Made by a program: the position numbers and the translations under genes
Assembly: GCA_027080245.1 (NCBI GenBank)
Contig: JALWSN010000592.1
Coordinates: 1-10,606 of the forward strand
From: Ignavibacteriales bacterium
GTDB lineage: Bacteria > Bacteroidota > Ignavibacteria > Ignavibacteriales > Melioribacteraceae
DNA: 10,606 bases
Reading direction: 5' to 3'
The notes under the pieces: generated by a model
The model's database searches: none
Seen by the model: the letters and a program-made list of their open reading frames with translations, nothing else
Told to the model about the DNA's origin: nothing
Part shown: positions 1-7,753 of the stretch, piece after piece
Position numbering within the stretch: position 1 is the first letter of the stretch
How the letters are laid out: every line of letters starts with the position of its first letter

Positions 1-480
1 CAAATAGGGGTAATATTTTAATCGCTCGACTATTGCCGAATCCCCGTAATAAATTTTTGTTAGAATAATTGAATCCTTGTATGTAACAAGAATTGGCGGA
101 TGCAGTTTTCTTAATTCGGAAATTTTCTTTCGGAAGAACAAATTAAGCTGCCGTGGCGAAAGCGTCGAATCTATTTTAATATTTTTGTAACCGCCTGAAA
201 TGCCTGTAATATTTACATTGTCGTTAGCGTCTGTAAGCACAATGGGGAAATCAATCCTTTTAATAATGTTTTCGAAAATAAAAGTTAAATCGGCGCTGGT
301 TTTGTTGATGTTGGTAATGTATTCCAATCCTTTGGCGTAGAGCTTTACTAGTTCTTTCTCCCTTTTTTGCAGCCGGTTTACCAAATCCTGCGTGTAGAAA
401 AATGTTCCGCTTGCAATTAGCAATGCGGCAATTAAGAGAGCGATTTTCAAATTTAACGAAAAAGTGTTTTTAATTTTCAT
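1..480 (-). CDS. Membrane sensor histidine kinase, N-terminal part (runs off the left edge)
   Basis: The frame is open from the ATG at 480 down to base 1, giving the first 160 residues with no stop. Residues 11-30 form one hydrophobic membrane segment (IALLIAALLIASGTFFYT). A charged heptad-like stretch follows at 36-60, then a mixed sensor region in which residues 79-110 (PIVLTDANDNVNITGISG) look like a small PAS/Cache-like periplasmic fold. The stretch ending at 160 (KIYYGDSAIVERLKYYPYL) resembles the segment just before the second membrane helix in many Bacteroidota histidine kinases. This is recognition from memory. The HAMP, dimerisation/His and ATPase domains would lie outside the window, so kinase activity is inferred. 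The start overlaps the amidase stop as ATGA, and an AAGGAA motif lies 8 bases upstream, so the kinase is probably translated by coupling with the amidase. A non-kinase membrane sensor with the same N-terminus cannot be excluded. Confidence 0.72.
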   Translation of the reverse strand, partial: MKIKNTFSLNLKIALLIAALLIASGTFFYTQDLVNRLQKREKELVKLYAKGLEYITNINKTSADLTFIFENIIKRIDFPIVLTDANDNVNITGISGGYKNIKIDSTLSPRQLNLFFRKKISELRKLHPPILVTYKDSIILTKIYYGDSAIVERLKYYPYL

Positions 481-2366
481 TCGGCATATTCCTTAAAAAA
501 TTCTTTCAAGCCTGTAACTATTGAATCGATTATATTCTTTCTAAAATCGGGATTGAGTAAAAGCTCTTCCTGGTTGGGCATAATAATGAACGACGGTTCA
601 ATTAAAATAGCAGGGGCTTCGGTTATTCTGCACATGTAAAGATTGTCCCAATAAAAACCGAAATTTTTTAGCGGCAAGTTTTTACCCAATTCATTGTAAA
701 TTGATTTTGCCAATGGCAGAGCCTGCGGGTAATAGTAATAAACCGAGTAGCCGTGGTGCAAAATTGGATTAACCCCTTGCGGAACGGCGTTGTTGTGCAG
801 GCTGATTGAAACGTCAGGTTTGAAGCTAACCACTTTAGCTCTTCTTTGGCGGAGGGGCAACTCGGAAGAAATTTCCGGACGTGTGAGGAATACAACGGCG
901 CCTTCGTCTTCCAGCGCACGTTTTAATTCCGTCGCGATTACGTAGTTAATATTTCGTTCTTCCAAGCCGCCGGGTCCCACGGCGCCGGTGCCGGGATTGT
1001 GCCCTGGGTCGAGGACAATTCGCCGCCCTTTTAATTGATTGTCCCAGAATAAAAAGCCGGGGTTCTTTTCTGCCGGTTTTTTGATCTTTAGAACGAAAAC
1101 GTTGCCGCTGTATTTTACGTAATATCCCCAAATGGTTTTAGAAGTTAAAATTAATTCGACTTTTAAGACGCCGTCACACGGTTGATAATGTTTGATTTCC
1201 TTAATTAATTTTAATCCCGGGCAATAATAAGCCCAATCAATGTTTGAGGTCGTGTTGTAAAAATAAAGGATTAGCTTAGCAGGGTTGAGGCTTTCGTGAA
1301 TTTCTACTGGCGCTCTTTCCGAAAGTCCGAACTGAACATCAACAAATTTGTCGTTGTCTTTAGTCCTGATTAATTGAATTTGTGCTTGTGGAGGTAAAGT
1401 GCCGGAAGGCAATGTGTCCACCTCGGAAGCTGGCAAATAAATTGAAATACCGGTTGTTAATTTGCTTCGAGTCCAGTTGCCGAACCTTCCGTCGGCAATC
1501 AATTTTACGCTGTCGGGTAAAAATAGTTTGTAACCTAATTTGGGTCCGTATCTCGCTGTAATAAAATTAGGGTTTTTTTTCGTTAGCAAGATTGTTGGCG
1601 TTGATGAACGTTGAACGGTAATGCGAGCAGGCAAAGTAAAATCGGTATCTTTAATGCCTTCGTAACTTAAATGCGCCGTAATTATTGAAGAATCGAGAGG
1701 TTGAAAGATTCTACACGCGCCCGTGTAAATGCCTTTGATTGTGTCGCCCATTGTCGTGAATCCGCTTCCAAAAACCGCTTCGCCCCAGTAATAATTATCT
1801 ATTAAATGGGTTTCCAGAAGCGGAAATTTTTTGTTTAAGCCGCTAATTGTGAAGTAACCCGTGGCATTTGGCGACGCCTTGAATTTTACTTTAATTATTT
1901 CCCCAATGTTTACGGTAGTAATTCCGCGCGGCGAAATTGTAAAGTTAGAGTCAATTTCAAACTTGTCACTTCGGGAGGTTTTAATTGGCGGAATGAACCG
2001 AAATGTTTTTGTTAGAGTCTCGGATTTGTTTGTGTAAAAAAGTTTTAATTTAATTATGCCTAATTTAAATCCCGCTGAATCGTTTTGTTCATTAATTAAG
2101 ACAGGAATATTCGCAATGAATTTACCTTGGGGGGAGAGGAGTGCCGGAACCCCGTTTATTGTTAGTTTTTGAGGGACGGGGGAGGCTGTTCCCTCTACAA
2201 ATATTGAGTCTCTGAACAGTCGTATTTTTTGTAGATCTTTAATGTTGGTTAATTGAATTTTAAGGGAATCTAAAGATTGAGCCGTAACAATTAAGTTGAG
2301 AATTAATGTTAGAAGAAAAACCTTTTTAGCTATTCCATTTAAATACATTTTAATAAAATTCCACAT
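477..2366 (-). CDS. Secreted multidomain N-acetylmuramoyl-L-alanine amidase (Amidase_3)
   Basis: This 629-residue protein should cleave the bond between N-acetylmuramic acid and the stem peptide in peptidoglycan, acting in the periplasm. A signal peptide covers residues 1-29, with likely cleavage after VTA. The C-terminal Amidase_3 domain (about 447-629) keeps the zinc and catalytic residues: DPGH (H456), GLEE (E470), SLHNN (H524) and ILIEP (E590). Ahead of it lie about 415 residues of beta-rich modules. I read them as an Ig-like domain (about 46-125), a second beta domain (143-253), an SH3-like stretch (about 268-312, with GNWTR) and an AMIN-like region (about 325-432). These are fold guesses and probably serve wall or envelope binding. 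The gene starts 15 bases after the receiver/ATP-grasp gene and overlaps the kinase gene by 4 bases, so the three probably form one operon. The start could also be M7 (ATG at 2348); neither has a clear ribosome site. Confidence 0.88.
   Translation of the reverse strand: MWNFIKMYLNGIAKKVFLLTLILNLIVTAQSLDSLKIQLTNIKDLQKIRLFRDSIFVEGTASPVPQKLTINGVPALLSPQGKFIANIPVLINEQNDSAGFKLGIIKLKLFYTNKSETLTKTFRFIPPIKTSRSDKFEIDSNFTISPRGITTVNIGEIIKVKFKASPNATGYFTISGLNKKFPLLETHLIDNYYWGEAVFGSGFTTMGDTIKGIYTGACRIFQPLDSSIITAHLSYEGIKDTDFTLPARITVQRSSTPTILLTKKNPNFITARYGPKLGYKLFLPDSVKLIADGRFGNWTRSKLTTGISIYLPASEVDTLPSGTLPPQAQIQLIRTKDNDKFVDVQFGLSERAPVEIHESLNPAKLILYFYNTTSNIDWAYYCPGLKLIKEIKHYQPCDGVLKVELILTSKTIWGYYVKYSGNVFVLKIKKPAEKNPGFLFWDNQLKGRRIVLDPGHNPGTGAVGPGGLEERNINYVIATELKRALEDEGAVVFLTRPEISSELPLRQRRAKVVSFKPDVSISLHNNAVPQGVNPILHHGYSVYYYYPQALPLAKSIYNELGKNLPLKNFGFYWDNLYMCRITEAPAILIEPSFIIMPNQEELLLNPDFRKNIIDSIVTGLKEFFKEYAE
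489..494 (-). promoter_or_regulatory. Shine-Dalgarno-like site for the histidine kinase
   Basis: On the minus strand the bases read AAGGAA, 8 bases before the kinase ATG at 480 and inside the last codons of the amidase gene. It is the only well-spaced purine-rich ribosome site among the seven starts in the window. It supports the chosen kinase start and coupled translation with the upstream amidase. Confidence 0.5.
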
Positions 2367-2381
2367 TAAATTGTCAAGTAA

Positions 2382-5363
2382 TTATTTCGTTATTATGCCA
2401 ATATTTTGTCTTCCGTTTATTTTAACGACCAACGGTTTTTTTAATCTGATATGCTTAATGAAATTATGCTTAGAAAAAGCCCTTTTCCTTTCGAGCCACT
2501 GCCAATTTAAATAATCGTTTTTGTCGTAAGGGTCTATTGTGAAATAACTGACTTTAAAAGAAGTTAAGTTTTGAAAGAAATGAGAACCTTGGGAAGGTTC
2601 AACGTCCATGTCGTCGAAGCTTGTTTCTACTATTGCTTTTGCTCCGCTAATCTGTTCCCAAGTTACCGGGATGCCTAGCCAGGGGTCCAAAGAACCCCAG
2701 CGTCCCATGCCAATTAAAACGTAAGGCAAATTATCGCGCACTAACAAGCCGTTGAGTTTAGCTATTTCCATAGCAATTTGTTTTGTTCTAGCCCTGTCGA
2801 AAGTTTTTTTGTTAACTACTACAATATCCCTGATATTATTGATTGATCCGTTGCCAAGCACGTGAACGCTCTTGCAAATAAGGTCTTCCGGAGGTACGTC
2901 ACTTAATTTTAAATCCACTGTTTCGTTTTCAATTACAACTGGTCTCATTTGTAAAACCGCAAATTGCTTTTTCTGTCCGGGTGGAGTTGAAAGGTTGATT
3001 GCAAATTCGATTTCAATTTCCGAACCGGTTCCCCATTTGGCGACTTTCAAAAGTTGACTTGCAATTTCGGGCAGCGGGAATATTTTGTGCTTAAGTATTG
3101 GTGCGAGAGTAAATAATTTAACGCCTTCCCTCGAAATGCCGTCGTAAAGGGCGTCGTTCTCGAGGCTATATGTGGACGCCGTGTGATTCAAAGCGCCGTC
3201 CTTTTCGGCGACGGATAAGGGGAGTTTTTTAATGAACTTGTCCTCGGACAGATCCATGTCGTCCAAATCGTCAACCATGTTGAGCGCAAAGAATTCCCGT
3301 TGACTGTATTTTAACGTTTCTTTAATGTTCGAAAGTTGAAGTGCGTGATTGGGATATTTGGGCGAGAATCTCAAAACGTTTCCGCCGTCGGTAATCATTT
3401 TGCCAAGTCCTAAAGCGGCGGAAACAACTCCGTCTTCGGACTTAGCTGGTTTGGTAGGGTAGAAATTGTAGGAGCGCGCGACCCCCGAAATTTCGGGATA
3501 AAAATAACCGTTGTGATTATTTCCTTCCAATTTTTGAATGATTATCGCCATCTTCTCTTCCTCAGAACGATAAGCGGTCATCCTGATATATTCTTTGGAA
3601 CGATTGTAGAAAGTGGAAGCGTAAATATGCTTGACGGCGTTTAACAATTGAGCTACGCGAATGTGAATATCCCGATGAATATTGGGCAACATTATTGTTT
3701 CGTAAACGCCGGCGAAGGGTTGACCTTGCGAATCTTCCAAAAGGCTTGAGGATCGGATTGCCAATGGCGAATGCACTACTGAAAGCAATTCGTAAATATC
3801 GTCAATAATTGCTTTAGGGAAATATTCGGCGTTAAGAAATTTTTCGACTAATTTGTTATCGTCCCTACAGTTAAGCGCAAAATCGAGCAAGTTATTTTTT
3901 TCTAAAAATTCGTCGAACACATCGGTGGCAATTACCACCAAGGAAGGAATGAAAATTTCAACCCCCTTAAAACTATTGCGAATGTTTAAGTTGTAAAGGA
4001 GAGAATTAAAAAAAGCCAAGCCACGCGCCTTTCCGCCAATCGAGCCGCCGCCGATTCTGCAGAAGGTCGCCGAAAAATCAAACGTCTCCTTTTTGAATTC
4101 GGAAATTACGGCTCTTTGCCTGTTGATTCTAAACTCGGAAAGGGTTCGGATTAAGTAGTCCCTTAAATCTTTTGGGGTTTTGAAATCGGAAACTTTTTGT
4201 GGTCTTAACAAATGTGCCAGGTAAAATTCCGTTCGCGCTTTTAACCAATTCGAAAAGTGATTTCTGTTAGCGTGGTAAATTAAACTTTCCTCCGGGATTG
4301 TTCTGAGTCTGTCTTCCAATTCGGTTAAATTACGGGCACGTGCCACTTCTTCGCCGCGCTCATTCCTAAAAATAAAATCTCCGAAACTGAAGTTTTCCTT
4401 CATTAGTTTTCTTAGGTCATTTAACAAAGTAGGCGAATTTTTGTGAAGGAAAGAAGCTCCAATAGAATGAGCCTTTTCGGCGTTGTCGGGTTGGTTTGAC
4501 TGAATAATAATAGGTATATCGGAGAATTCCGATTTAATTTTTTTTGTTAGCTTGAATCCGGCCCGCGGATCTTTTTTGCCATGGCGCTTAAAGCCAACGT
4601 CTGTAATAATTCCCAAAATATGCTTTCGGTATTTGACGTAAAATTGCATTGCTTCTTCGTAAGTGGAGCAAAGAATTATTTTAGGGCGCGCGCGCATGCG
4701 TAAAAATTTATGAGAGTAGTTGATGCTTTCTTCGAGTAGGTTCTGCGATTGTTGCAGCAATTCCATGTAAATTACAGGCAGGAAAGAAGAATAATAACGG
4801 ACGTTGTCCTCAACGACAAGGATCACTTGAACGCCCATTATATTTACGTCGTGTTCGATGTTTTTTCTATCCTCAACGAATTTAATTATTCCGACAAGCA
4901 AGCGGTAGTCGCCCTGCCACACAAATATTTTATCGAATAGCTCCGCATCCTTTGAATTTATTAGATTTGTAAGGTCTTTGTTGTCGTAACCCAGCATTAT
5001 TACGGGGATATCCGGGTTTTGTTTTTTAAATTCCTTAACGAAATCAACGGAACTCATCCCTTCGATATGCATCGTTACTATTACCAGTTTAAAGCGTTTT
5101 TCTTTGCGGAGCAATTCCAGCGCATCGAACGCGTTTGAAATCTGGTAAAGCTCCGGCGAATGGCTCAAGTTTAATCCGAGGTATTCTTTCCTTATTAGTT
5201 CGTACAATCGTCCGTCTTCTTCGAAGATGTAGGAGTCGTAGAGGCTTGAGACAAGTAGTATATCCGTAACTCTGTAGGACATTAAATTGTGGAAGTCCTG
5301 GAATTTTGAGTATTCGCTTTTTTTAAATAGGTCTTTGCTTAATTTAATTTGACTTGGGCTCAT
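2382..5363 (-). CDS. Double-receiver plus PEP/pyruvate-binding (PPDK_N ATP-grasp) protein
   Basis: This 993-residue protein has no signal peptide or membrane segment, so it should be cytoplasmic. Residues 32-170 have a receiver-like pattern, but the phosphoacceptor position is Thr97 (VIVTMHI) and the acidic pair is missing. Residues 178-322 form a second receiver with all key residues: E185/D186, D255 (ITDVGF), S289 and K308. Residues 435-810 match the PPDK_N ATP-grasp domain of PEP synthases and pyruvate phosphate dikinases: GGKARGL (K445), AIRSSS (R537), ED543-544, Q610, SGVAR, ALGLG, EIEF 784-787 and QMRPV 805-809. The swivelling phosphohistidine domain and the PEP/pyruvate TIM barrel of true synthases are absent. 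Instead there is a C-terminal region of about 180 residues (GRWGSLDPWLGIP 887-899, QGSHFFQNL 925-933). Similar proteins occur in Bacteroidota under the name PEP/pyruvate-binding protein; I know of no proven function. ATP binding controlled by a phosphorylated receiver is my inference. ATG 5363 gives the longest form; M28 (ATG 5282) is an alternative. Confidence 0.85.
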   Translation of the reverse strand: MSPSQIKLSKDLFKKSEYSKFQDFHNLMSYRVTDILLVSSLYDSYIFEEDGRLYELIRKEYLGLNLSHSPELYQISNAFDALELLRKEKRFKLVIVTMHIEGMSSVDFVKEFKKQNPDIPVIMLGYDNKDLTNLINSKDAELFDKIFVWQGDYRLLVGIIKFVEDRKNIEHDVNIMGVQVILVVEDNVRYYSSFLPVIYMELLQQSQNLLEESINYSHKFLRMRARPKIILCSTYEEAMQFYVKYRKHILGIITDVGFKRHGKKDPRAGFKLTKKIKSEFSDIPIIIQSNQPDNAEKAHSIGASFLHKNSPTLLNDLRKLMKENFSFGDFIFRNERGEEVARARNLTELEDRLRTIPEESLIYHANRNHFSNWLKARTEFYLAHLLRPQKVSDFKTPKDLRDYLIRTLSEFRINRQRAVISEFKKETFDFSATFCRIGGGSIGGKARGLAFFNSLLYNLNIRNSFKGVEIFIPSLVVIATDVFDEFLEKNNLLDFALNCRDDNKLVEKFLNAEYFPKAIIDDIYELLSVVHSPLAIRSSSLLEDSQGQPFAGVYETIMLPNIHRDIHIRVAQLLNAVKHIYASTFYNRSKEYIRMTAYRSEEEKMAIIIQKLEGNNHNGYFYPEISGVARSYNFYPTKPAKSEDGVVSAALGLGKMITDGGNVLRFSPKYPNHALQLSNIKETLKYSQREFFALNMVDDLDDMDLSEDKFIKKLPLSVAEKDGALNHTASTYSLENDALYDGISREGVKLFTLAPILKHKIFPLPEIASQLLKVAKWGTGSEIEIEFAINLSTPPGQKKQFAVLQMRPVVIENETVDLKLSDVPPEDLICKSVHVLGNGSINNIRDIVVVNKKTFDRARTKQIAMEIAKLNGLLVRDNLPYVLIGMGRWGSLDPWLGIPVTWEQISGAKAIVETSFDDMDVEPSQGSHFFQNLTSFKVSYFTIDPYDKNDYLNWQWLERKRAFSKHNFIKHIRLKKPLVVKINGRQNIGIITK

Positions 5364-5605
5364 CTTATTTTATTTGAATTATTTACGATTAAAATAATAA
5401 AATAAATTTAGAGTTTCTAAAAAAGAAGCCGCCGGTAGAACAAGGATTAAATATAATGGGGTCTGACTTATTTTGGGCTAACAAATTTTCGTTTTAATTA
5501 GGCATTAAAAGATCGTTAAAATAATTAAAGATCCCCGCTTAACTGTCGAAATGTTTAATAAAATCAGGGGGCAAGGGAGCAATTAAAAAATAGGTTGAAT
5601 GAAAA
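5364..5605. other. Intergenic gap between the outer-membrane and receiver/ATP-grasp genes
   Basis: This 242-bp AT-rich gap separates two genes on the minus strand and has no credible ORF. It is long compared with the overlaps and 15-bp spacing elsewhere in the block, so it probably holds the promoter of the receiver/ATP-grasp, amidase and kinase group. I see no convincing promoter: neither a sigma-70 pair nor a Bacteroidota TTTG/TAnnTTTG pair with proper spacing. The clearest structure is the inverted repeat at 5407-5421. No clean terminator stem follows the outer-membrane gene. Confidence 0.5.
5407..5421. promoter_or_regulatory. Short inverted repeat in the leader of the receiver/ATP-grasp gene
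   Basis: The bases read TTTAGAGTTTCTAAA, two perfect 6-base arms (TTTAGA/TCTAAA) around a 3-base centre. It lies 43 bases upstream of the ATG at 5363. It could be an operator for a dimeric regulator or a small hairpin in the 5' leader, with a T-rich stretch after it on the minus strand. The arms are short and AT-rich, so chance is quite possible. Confidence 0.25.
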
Positions 5606-7753
5606 TCAGAACGCTTCTCCGATTCCAAGGTGGAATTGAAAGATGTTCCAGAAACCGCCCCTGTCGTTTAAACGAACAATTAAGTTTCTTCTGTCCTTTG
5701 GATCGAAAAATTTAAAAGCAAAATCTAATCTTAGTGGAACAAAATCGGTATAAAAACGAAGTCCGAAGCCAACGGCAACAGCAAAGCTGTTAAGCTGAAT
5801 TTCTGAAAAGCTATTCCATGTGTTCCCGTAATCGGTAAAAATGGCATAGCCCAAATGCCCGATTAATCTTTGTCGCAGTTCGAACGAGCCCTCAATCAAA
5901 GCAAAGCCGCCCGGGGAAATTCCCCGCAACAAAACCGAGTTGAAATCGGTAGTTGGCGCCGTAATGTTTATCGGAGATTCTTCGGGAACGAGTTCACGGC
6001 TGCCCCAACCGCGAATGGAGTTAGAGCCGCCGGCATAGAGTCGTTGGTTAATTGAAATATCCGCTTTGTTGCCTTGTGCAACGTAAATATCCCCAACTTT
6101 TAACTTAATGCCGAAGGCGGAAGTTTTTTTGAAAAACAATTTTGGAAAGTAACTAACCTCTGCAATAGCCTTAAAATATTGGGGTTTGGCAAACCTAGCG
6201 CCCCTAATCTTGCTAATTAAATAGGGAATGGAATTGCCATTTTCAAGAATTAGCGAAAGGGAATATCCGTTCGTAGGGAAAAACATGCTGTTAGTATGAT
6301 TAGCGTTTATTTTAATGCCTAACAACGTATTAGTCGTGAAGAATTTGTTATCTTTCAAAATGTTGTTCATAAAATAGTTCACCAGAGAATCGACATTAAC
6401 GTTGGAGTTCCCAAATTGTCGTAGAAAGGAAAGCCTTAAATTATTAGAAATGTAAGAGCGCTGGTAAATGTATTGCGCGTTTTCCCAGTTGAAGTAGGTT
6501 TTTAGCCCGGTAAAATAAGTGTAACGGGGCAATTCAAAATTCAAGGCAAGGTTAGCGCCAAAGATTTTTGAATTATACTCGTTGCGTCTTTTTTGTAAAG
6601 TAAAATAAGTTTCGAATTTTGTATTGATTGGTTTGCCAAATAAAAAGGGCTGTTCAATGGTCAGATGTGCGTCGGAATAGCCTTGTAGAGTTGTGTCTGC
6701 AAGGGAGGCGTTTTTCAAAAAGTTCCAAATATCCTGCCCGGCGGCGGAAGCGTTTAAGGCGAGCTTTCGCGCGTTACCCAAAAAATTCTTGCGGGAAAAT
6801 TCAATTCCCAAGCCAAGGTTAAAAGCGTTGTCCTCGTTATTGGCTATTATTTGCGGGGCTATTCCGTACATCTTGTCGACATCGGCGCTTATTAATAAAG
6901 GCACTGTGGAATCGACGCTATCGGAAACTATTGCCGAAACAAGCGCCGAGGAAAAAAGATTTGTTCTGTAAAGCCTGATTTGAGCTTGAGTGATGTTAAA
7001 GTTACTGTAATATTCTCCCGTTTTAATGTTCACGATTTTTTTTAGAAGGTCGTCGGAAACTAATTTGCCGCCGGGACCCTTTTTGCTGATTTTAATTTTG
7101 CCTATTTTGTACCTTCTGCCTGCGTGGAAGAGGAAACTGACTTGCGCTTTATTTTTAATAGTGTCTACCTTCACAAAAGGTTTATCCGCTTTGGCGAGCA
7201 TGAATCCATTGTCCTGTAACAAAGTAATTGCTTGCCTCTCCGATTGTTCAACCTTCGGAGCGGAATAAAAACTCGCGGTGTCGAAGTTCACAATCCCTTT
7301 GATTTTATTGAACAATTTAACATTGATGTTGCGCAGCCCTTTAACGATAGTTTTTGCAAAGCGATGCCTAACGCCTTCTTGAATGAAATAAGTAAGGTAA
7401 ACGTATTTACGAACCGTGTCAATCTTAATTTTGTGCGAAACTTTTACCATGAAAAATCCGTTTTCGAAATAGAGCTTTCTAATGTTTTGCTCGTCAAGGG
7501 GAATTTTCAGACTGTCGAATAAAACTGGTGCTTCGCCAAGATTACTAAAACTGTAAAGGAATTGTGAGAACCAGCCCGGGGATTCTTTCGAAACAATTGC
7601 CGCTCTTAATTCGGCGTCCGAATAAAAAGAATTACCGCTAAAGTTAATTTCATTCAATTCGAATTTACCTACATCCTGAGCTTGCGCCGTTCGAAAAAGC
7701 AAAAAGAATAAGAAAGCAAAAGCGAAAAAATATTTGTTTCCCGGCTTAATCAT
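5606..7753 (-). CDS. BamA/TamA-type outer-membrane protein with three POTRA domains
   Basis: The 715-residue product is an Omp85-superfamily outer-membrane barrel protein. Residues 1-25 are a signal peptide with an AQA cleavage site. Three POTRA-like repeats follow at about 31-128, 130-216 and 217-295; each begins with a beta strand and has a helix ending in a pattern such as LYFENGFF, LLQDNGFM or LYRTNLFSSA. Residues from about 298 to 715 are the bacterial surface antigen barrel of alternating strands. They include the conserved loop-6 motif in RLYAGGSNSIRGWG (R581) and a terminal phenylalanine typical of barrel signals. Three POTRAs and this length fit TamA-like proteins better than a five-POTRA BamA. 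Roles in inserting barrels or moving lipids and proteins to the outer membrane are known for the superfamily; the client here is unknown. The start overlaps the stop of the upstream YkuD gene by 8 bases, so the two are probably translated together. Confidence 0.85.
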   Translation of the reverse strand: MIKPGNKYFFAFAFLFFLLFRTAQAQDVGKFELNEINFSGNSFYSDAELRAAIVSKESPGWFSQFLYSFSNLGEAPVLFDSLKIPLDEQNIRKLYFENGFFMVKVSHKIKIDTVRKYVYLTYFIQEGVRHRFAKTIVKGLRNINVKLFNKIKGIVNFDTASFYSAPKVEQSERQAITLLQDNGFMLAKADKPFVKVDTIKNKAQVSFLFHAGRRYKIGKIKISKKGPGGKLVSDDLLKKIVNIKTGEYYSNFNITQAQIRLYRTNLFSSALVSAIVSDSVDSTVPLLISADVDKMYGIAPQIIANNEDNAFNLGLGIEFSRKNFLGNARKLALNASAAGQDIWNFLKNASLADTTLQGYSDAHLTIEQPFLFGKPINTKFETYFTLQKRRNEYNSKIFGANLALNFELPRYTYFTGLKTYFNWENAQYIYQRSYISNNLRLSFLRQFGNSNVNVDSLVNYFMNNILKDNKFFTTNTLLGIKINANHTNSMFFPTNGYSLSLILENGNSIPYLISKIRGARFAKPQYFKAIAEVSYFPKLFFKKTSAFGIKLKVGDIYVAQGNKADISINQRLYAGGSNSIRGWGSRELVPEESPINITAPTTDFNSVLLRGISPGGFALIEGSFELRQRLIGHLGYAIFTDYGNTWNSFSEIQLNSFAVAVGFGLRFYTDFVPLRLDFAFKFFDPKDRRNLIVRLNDRGGFWNIFQFHLGIGEAF

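Noticed and set aside
2371..2376. TTGACA on the minus strand between the receiver/ATP-grasp and amidase genes, like a -35 box.
   Set aside because: On the minus strand it lies at 2377-2372, only about 5 bases before the amidase ATG, so transcription from it would start inside the gene.
5452..5457. TATAAT on the plus strand, like a -10 box.
   Set aside because: No -35 element at the right distance, and it would point into the end of the opposing outer-membrane gene; expected by chance in AT-rich DNA.
5533..5571. Possible terminator after the outer-membrane gene, from CCCC (5533-5536) pairing with GGGG (5567-5570).
   Set aside because: The stem is only four base pairs with a loop of 30 bases and no clean T-run directly after it.
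6693..6971. Plus-strand open frame opposite the barrel gene, with others at 7026-7268 and 7232-7522.
   Set aside because: They lie antisense to a coherent POTRA-barrel protein and their translations show no domain or signal.
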